Assembly (NCBI GenBank): GCA_964035545.1
Contig: OZ037771.1
Span: 9,865,408 to 9,929,407, forward strand
Direction: 5' to 3'
From: Bugula neritina
Lineage: Eukaryota > Bryozoa > Gymnolaemata > Cheilostomatida > Bugulidae
DNA: 64,000 nt
A model generated the notes under the pieces. The model was given only the letters and a program-made list of their open reading frames with translations. It was not told where the DNA came from and did no database searches. Within the stretch, counting starts at the first letter, position 1, and each line of letters begins with the position of its first letter. Below are positions 57,401 to 64,000 of the stretch, piece after piece. The position numbers and the translations under genes were made by a program.

Positions 57401-60400
57401 CAACAAACTGAAATATACTGCAACATACTGAAACGTGCTGCAACATACTGAAATACATTGCAATATATCGAAGTATGTCGTAATATACGGACATGTACTG
57501 TAACATACTGAAACACACTGAAACATACTGAAACATACTGAGATATACTGAAATATACTGAAATACACTGTAACACATTGAAAAATACTGCAACATACTG
57601 AAGGACACTTCAACTCACTGAAGTATAGTGTAATATACAGAAATGTACTGTAACATACTGATATTTACTGTAACACACTGAAATATACTGCAACATACTG
57701 AAATACACTGTAACATACCGAAATAAACTGCAACATAATGCAACATACTGAATTACACTGTAACATACTAAAATACACTGCAACATTCTGCAACATACTT
57801 CAACGTACTGAAAGACACTGTAACATAATGAAATACACTGCAACACATTGAAATATACCGCAACAGACTGGAATATACTGCAACACATCCAAGTACATCG
57901 TGATATACGGACATGTACTGTAACATACTGGAACATACTGAAACATACTGCAACATTCTGAAGTACACTGTAAAATATTGAAATACACCGCAACAAACTG
58001 CAACATACTCAAGTACACTGTACATATTGAAAAACACTGCAACACACTGAAATATACTGCAACACACTGAAATATACTGCAAAATACTGAATTATACTTC
58101 AACATACTGCAACATACTGAAAGACACTACAACTCACTGAAGTATAGTGCAATATACAGAAATGTATTCTAACATACTGATATTTAATGTTACACACTGA
58201 AATATACTACAACATACTGAAATACACTGCAACATACCGAAATAAGCTGCAACATACTGCAACATACTGAAATACACTGTAACATGATGTAGTACACTGC
58301 AACACATTGAAATATACTGCAACAAACTGATATATACTGCAACATACTGAAATGTACTGCAACATACTGAAATACATGGCAACATATCGAAGTATATTGT
58401 AATAAACGAACATGTACTGTAACATACTGAAACACACTGAAACATACTACAACATACTGAAACATACTGAAACATACTGAGATACACTGCAACATACTGC
58501 AACATACTGAAATACACTGTAACATGATGAAATACACTGCAACACATTGAAATATACTGCAACAAACTGAAATATACTGCAACATACTGAAACGTGCTGC
58601 AACATACTGAAATACATTGCAATATATCGAAGTATATCGTAATATACGGACATGTACTGTAACATACTGAAACACACAGAAACATACTGAAACGTACTGA
58701 GATATACTGAAATACACTGTAACACATTGAAAAATACTGCAACATACTGAAAGACACTTCAACTCACTGAAGTATAGTGTAATGTACGGAAATGTACTGT
58801 AACATACTGATATTTACTGTTACACACTGAAATATACTGCAACATACTGAAATACACTGTAACATACCGAAATAAACTGCAACATAATGCAACATACTGA
58901 ATTACACTGTAACATACTAAAATACACCGCAACATTCTGCCACATACTGCAACATACTGAAATACACTGTAACAGGATGAAGTACACTGCAACACATTGA
59001 AATACACTGCAACAAACTGAAATATACTGCAACATACTAAAATACATTGCAACATATCGAAGTATATCGTAATAAACGGACATGTACTGTAACATACTGA
59101 AACACACTGAAACATACTGAAACATATTGAAACATACTGAAACATACTGAAATACACTGCAACTTACTGCAACATACAAAAACATACCGTAACATGATGA
59201 AATACACTGCAACACATTGAAATATACTGCAACAAACTGAAAAATACTGCAACATACTGAAACGTACTGCAACATACTGAAATTAATTGCAACATATCAA
59301 AGTATATCGTAATATACGGACATGTACTGTAACATACTGAAACACACTGAAGCATACTGAAACATACTGAAACATACTGAAACATACTGAAACGTACTGA
59401 GATACACTGCAACATACTGCAACATACTGAAAGACACTTCAACTCACTGAAGTATGGTGTAATATACGGAAATGTACTGTAACATACTGATATTTACTGT
59501 AACACACTGAAATATACTGCAACATACTGAAATACACTGTAACATACCGAAATAAACTGCAACATAATGCAACATACTGAATTACACTGTAACATACTAA
59601 AATACACTGCAACATTCTGCAACATACTTCAACGTACTGAAAGACACTGTAACATAATGAAATACACTGCAACACATTGAAATATACCGCAACAGACTGG
59701 AATATACTGCAACACATCCAAGTACATCGTAATATACGGACATGTACTGTAACATACTGGAACATACTGAAACATACCGCAACATTTTGAAGTACACTGT
59801 TAAATATTGAAATACACTGCAATAAACTGTAACATACTGAAGTACACTGTACATATTGAAAAACACTGCAACACACTGAAATATACTGCAACACACTGAA
59901 TTATACTGCAAAATACTGAATTATACTTCAACATACTGCAACATACTGAAAGACACTACAACTCACTGAAGTATAGTGCAATATACAGAAATGTACTCTA
60001 ACATACTGATATTTAATGTTACACACTGAAATATACTACGACATACTGAAATACACTGCAACATACCGAAATAAGCTGCAACATACTGCAACATACTGAA
60101 ATACACTGTAACATGATGTAGTACACTGCAACACATTGAAATATACTGCAACAAACTGAAATATACTGCGACATACTGAAATGTACTGCAACATACTGAA
60201 ATACATTGCAACATATCGAAGTATATCGTAATAAACGGACATGTACTGTAACATACTGAAACACACTGCAACATACTGCAACATACTGAAGTACACTGAA
60301 ATATACTGAAATACGCTGTAACACATTGAAAAATACTGCAACATACTGAAAGACACTTCAACTCACTGAACTATAGTGTAATATACGGAAATGTACTGTA

Positions 60401-63400
60401 CCATACTGATAATTACTGCAACACACTGAAATATACTGCAACATACTGAAATACACTGTAACATACCGAAATAAACTGCAACATAATGCAACATACTGAA
60501 TTACACTGTAACATACTAAATTACACTGCAACATTCTGCAACATAGTTCAACGTACTGAATATACTGTAACATAATGAAATACACTGCAACATACTGCAA
60601 CATACTGAAGTACACTGTAAAATATTAAAATACACTGCGACACATTGGAATATACTGCAACACAGTGAAATATACTGTAACATACTGAAACATGAGCAAT
60701 ATACTGAAAGATGCCCCAACATACTCAAATACACTGCAAGAAACTGCAACATTCGTAAATACACTGTAACATACTGAAATACACTGAAACATACTGCAAC
60801 ATAGTGAAGTACACTGTAAAATATTCAAATACACTGCAACACATTGAAATACACTGCAACACACTGAAATATACTGCAACATACTGAAATGTACTTCAAC
60901 ATAATGAAAAACACTGCAACATATCAAAGTATATCGTAATATACAGACATGTACTGTAACATACTGAAACATACTGAAACATACTGAAACATACTGAAAT
61001 ACACTGTAACAAACTGAAATACACGGCAACAAGTTGGAATATACTGCAACATACCCAAGTATATGGTAATATAATGAATTATACTGCAACATACCGCAAC
61101 ATACTGAAAAACACTGTAACAAACTGAAATACGCTGCAACACATTGGAATATACTGCAACATATCCAAATAAATGGTAATATACTGAAATATATTGAAAT
61201 ACACTGTAACACATTGAAAAATACTGCAACATACTGAAACACACTACAACTCACTGAAGTATAGTGTAACTTACTGAAATGTACTGTAACATACTGATAT
61301 TTACTGCAACACACTGAAACATACTGCAACATACTGAAATACACTGTTACATACTAAAATACACTGCAACATACTAAAATACACTGCAACAATCTGCAAC
61401 ATTCTGCAACATACTTCAACATACTGAAATACACTGTAACAAACTGAAATACGCTGCAACACATTGGAATATACTGCAACATACCCAAATAAATGGTAAC
61501 ATACTGAAATATACTGAAATACAATGTAACACATTGAAAAATACTGCAACACACTGAAAGACACTACAACTCACTGAAGTATAGTGTAATATACGAAAAC
61601 GTACTGTAACATACTGATATTTACTGCAACACACTGAAATATACTGCAACATACTGAAATACACTGTTACATGCAAAATAAACTGCAACATACTGCAACA
61701 TACTGAAATACACTGTAACATACTCAAATACACTGCAACATTCTGCAACATATTGAAATATACTGCAAAACACTGAAATATACTGCAACACATCCAAGTA
61801 GACTGTAATATACGGACATGTACTGTAACATACTGAAACAAAATGAAATATACTGTAACACAGTGAAGTATACTGCAAAACTCTGAAACATACTGCAACA
61901 TACTAAAACATGAGCAATATACTGAAAAATGCCTCAGCATACTCAAATATACTGCAAGATGCTGCAACATACGTAAATACACTGTAACATACTGAAATAC
62001 ACTGCAACATACTGCAGCATACTGAAGTACACTGTGAAATATTGAAATACACTGCAACACATTGGAATATACTGCAACACACTGAAATATACTGCAACAT
62101 AATGCAACATACTGAATTACACTGTAACATACTAAAATACACTGCAACATTCTGCAACATACTTCAACGTACTGAAAGACACTGTAACATAATGAAATAC
62201 ACTGCAACACATTGAAATATACCACAACAGACTGGAATATACTGCAACACATCCAAGTACATCGTAATATACGGACATGTACTGTAACATACTGGAACAT
62301 ACTGAAACATACTGCAACATTCTGAAGTACACTGTAAAATATTGAAAAACACTGCAACAAACTGCAACATACTGAAGTACACTGTACATATTGACAAACA
62401 CTGCAACACACTGAAATATACTGCAACACACTGAAATATACTGCAAAATACTGAATTATACTTCAACATACTGCAACATACTGAAAGACACTACAACTCA
62501 CTGAAGTATAGTGCAATATACAGAAATGTACTCTAACATACTGATATTTGATGTTACACACTGAAATATACTACAACATACTGAAATACACTGTAACATG
62601 ATGTAGTACACTGCAACACATTGAAATATACTGCAACAAACTGAAATATACTGCAACATACTGAAATGTACTGCAACATACTGAAATACATTGCAACATA
62701 TTGAAGTATATTGTAATAAACGGACATGTACTGTAACATATTGAAACACACTGAAACATACTGAAACGTACTGAAACATACTGAAACATACTGAAATACA
62801 CTGCAACATACTGAAACATACTGTAACATTATGAAATACACTGCAACACATTGAAATATACTGCAACAAACTGAAATATACTGCAACATACTAAAATGTA
62901 CTGCAACATACTGAAATACATTGCAACATATCGAAGTATATCGTAATATACGGATATGTACTGAAACACACTGAAACATACTGAGATACACTGCAACATA
63001 CTGCAACATACTGAAATACACTGTAACATGATGAAATACACTGCAACACATTGAAATAAACTGCAACAAACTGAAATACACTGCAACATACTGAAACGTA
63101 CTGCAACATACTGAAATACACTGCAACATACCAAAATAAGCTGCAACATACTGCAACATACTGAAATACACTGTAACATGATGTAGTACACTGCAACACA
63201 TTGAAATATACTGCAACAAACTGAAATATACTGCAACATACTGAAATGTACTGCAACATACTGAAATACATGGCAACATATCGAAGTATATCGTAATAAA
63301 CGGACATGTACTGTTACATACTGAAACACACTGAAAAATACTGAAACATACTGAAACATACTGAAATACACTGCAACAAACTGCAACATACTGAAACAGA

Positions 63401-64000
63401 CTGAAACATACTGTAACATGATGAAATACACTGAAACACATTGAAATATACTGCAACAAACTGAAATATACTGCAACATACTGAAACGTACTGCAACATA
63501 ATGCAACATACTGAATTACACTGTAACATACTAAAATACACTGCAACATTCTGCAACATACTGCAACATACTGAAATACACTGTAACATGATGAAATACA
63601 CTGCAACACATTAAAATATACCGCAACAGACTGGAATATACTGCAACATATCCAAGTACATCGTAATATACGGACATGTACCGTAACATACTGGAACATA
63701 CTGAAACATACTGCAACATTCTGAAGTACACTGTAAAATATTGAAATACACTGCAACAAACTGCAACATACTGAAGTACACTGTACATATTGAAAAACAC
63801 TGCAACACACTGAAATATACTGTAACACACTGAAATATACTGCAAAATACTGAAATATACTTCAACATACTGCAACATACTGAAAGACACTACAACTCAC
63901 TGAAGTATAGTGCAATATACAGAAATGTACTCTAACATACTGATATTTAATGTTACACACTGAAATATACTACAACATACTGAAATACACTGTAACATAC

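Larger units (their letters stand above)
45252..64000. repeat. 10-bp-monomer satellite array, right arm
   Basis: The same decamer family (ACTGNAAYAY) resumes after the insertion, in the same orientation and in the exact register expected if the insertion were removed. It carries the same block types as the left arm. For example, 45252-45860 matches 38116-38724, 46823-47500 resembles 37260-37937, and 48230-49040 resembles 4206-5013 and 36431-37200. It runs to the last base of the window, so the array end is not seen. No unique sequence or supportable gene is present. Copies here look more divergent from each other than the best left-arm duplicates, judged by eye only. Confidence 0.97.

Noticed and set aside
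62554-63828. Long minus-strand open frames across the array (up to 424 codons) as protein-coding genes
   Set aside because: All three minus-strand frames are open with the same ten-residue pattern, as the 10-bp monomer dictates. Starts and ends differ arbitrarily among duplicated blocks, and indels follow a 10-bp, not a 3-bp, rule.

Overview
The window is almost entirely a very long eukaryotic satellite array. About 58.6 kb of the 64 kb (1-39895 and 45252-64000) is built from a degenerate 10-bp monomer with consensus ACTGNAAYAY, the commonest forms being ACTGCAACAT, ACTGAAATAC, ACTGAAACAT and ACTGTAACAT. The array runs off both ends of the window, so its true size is unknown. I see no bacterial, archaeal, phage or organellar gene, no rRNA or tRNA, and no convincing protein-coding gene in the array. 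A large simple-monomer satellite, an AT-rich interruption with microsatellites and splice-like signals, and a terminal-inverted-repeat transposon all point to a nuclear eukaryotic genome, in a heterochromatic (pericentromeric, subtelomeric or other gene-poor) setting. I cannot name the organism.

Layout. The left arm (1-39895) is a mosaic of multi-kilobase higher-order blocks copied from one another: 1-1405 to 5466-6720, about 6630-10430 to 13568-17348, about 11640-13900 to 17039-19299, about 17000-19810 to 21870-24657, and a nearly perfect 3808-bp tandem duplication (about 26191-29998 and 29999-33806). A 1778-bp tandem duplication lies at about 36950-38730 and 38731 onward. The right arm (45252-64000) carries the same block types in the same orientation, less cleanly duplicated. 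Indels between copies are nearly always multiples of 10 bp (150, 50, 20, 10), as expected from exchange or slippage between in-register monomers. Rare 9-mers and one 3-nt change mark lineages of blocks.

The only non-satellite DNA is a 5356-bp insertion at 39896-45251. It has imperfect 20-bp terminal inverted repeats (17/20 identical, CACAGC...GCTGTG ends) and an apparent 2-bp AA target duplication. Undisrupted paralogous sites exist in neighbouring array copies (38116-38117 and 47679-47680), which define the insertion to the base. It behaves as a DNA transposon, probably non-autonomous or decayed: it holds only short open stretches, one of which (40825-40941) contains a motif resembling the C-terminal dimerisation region of hAT transposases.

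The points most worth checking are the transposon's family (its ends and AA duplication do not fit hAT), the 10-bp helical-scale periodicity with uniform strand asymmetry, and a recurrent CpG-bearing module (TCG-N4-A-N2-CGG) resembling a degenerate CENP-B box spaced 240 and 420 bp apart. The many long reverse-strand open frames are a by-product of the monomer and are not annotated as genes.
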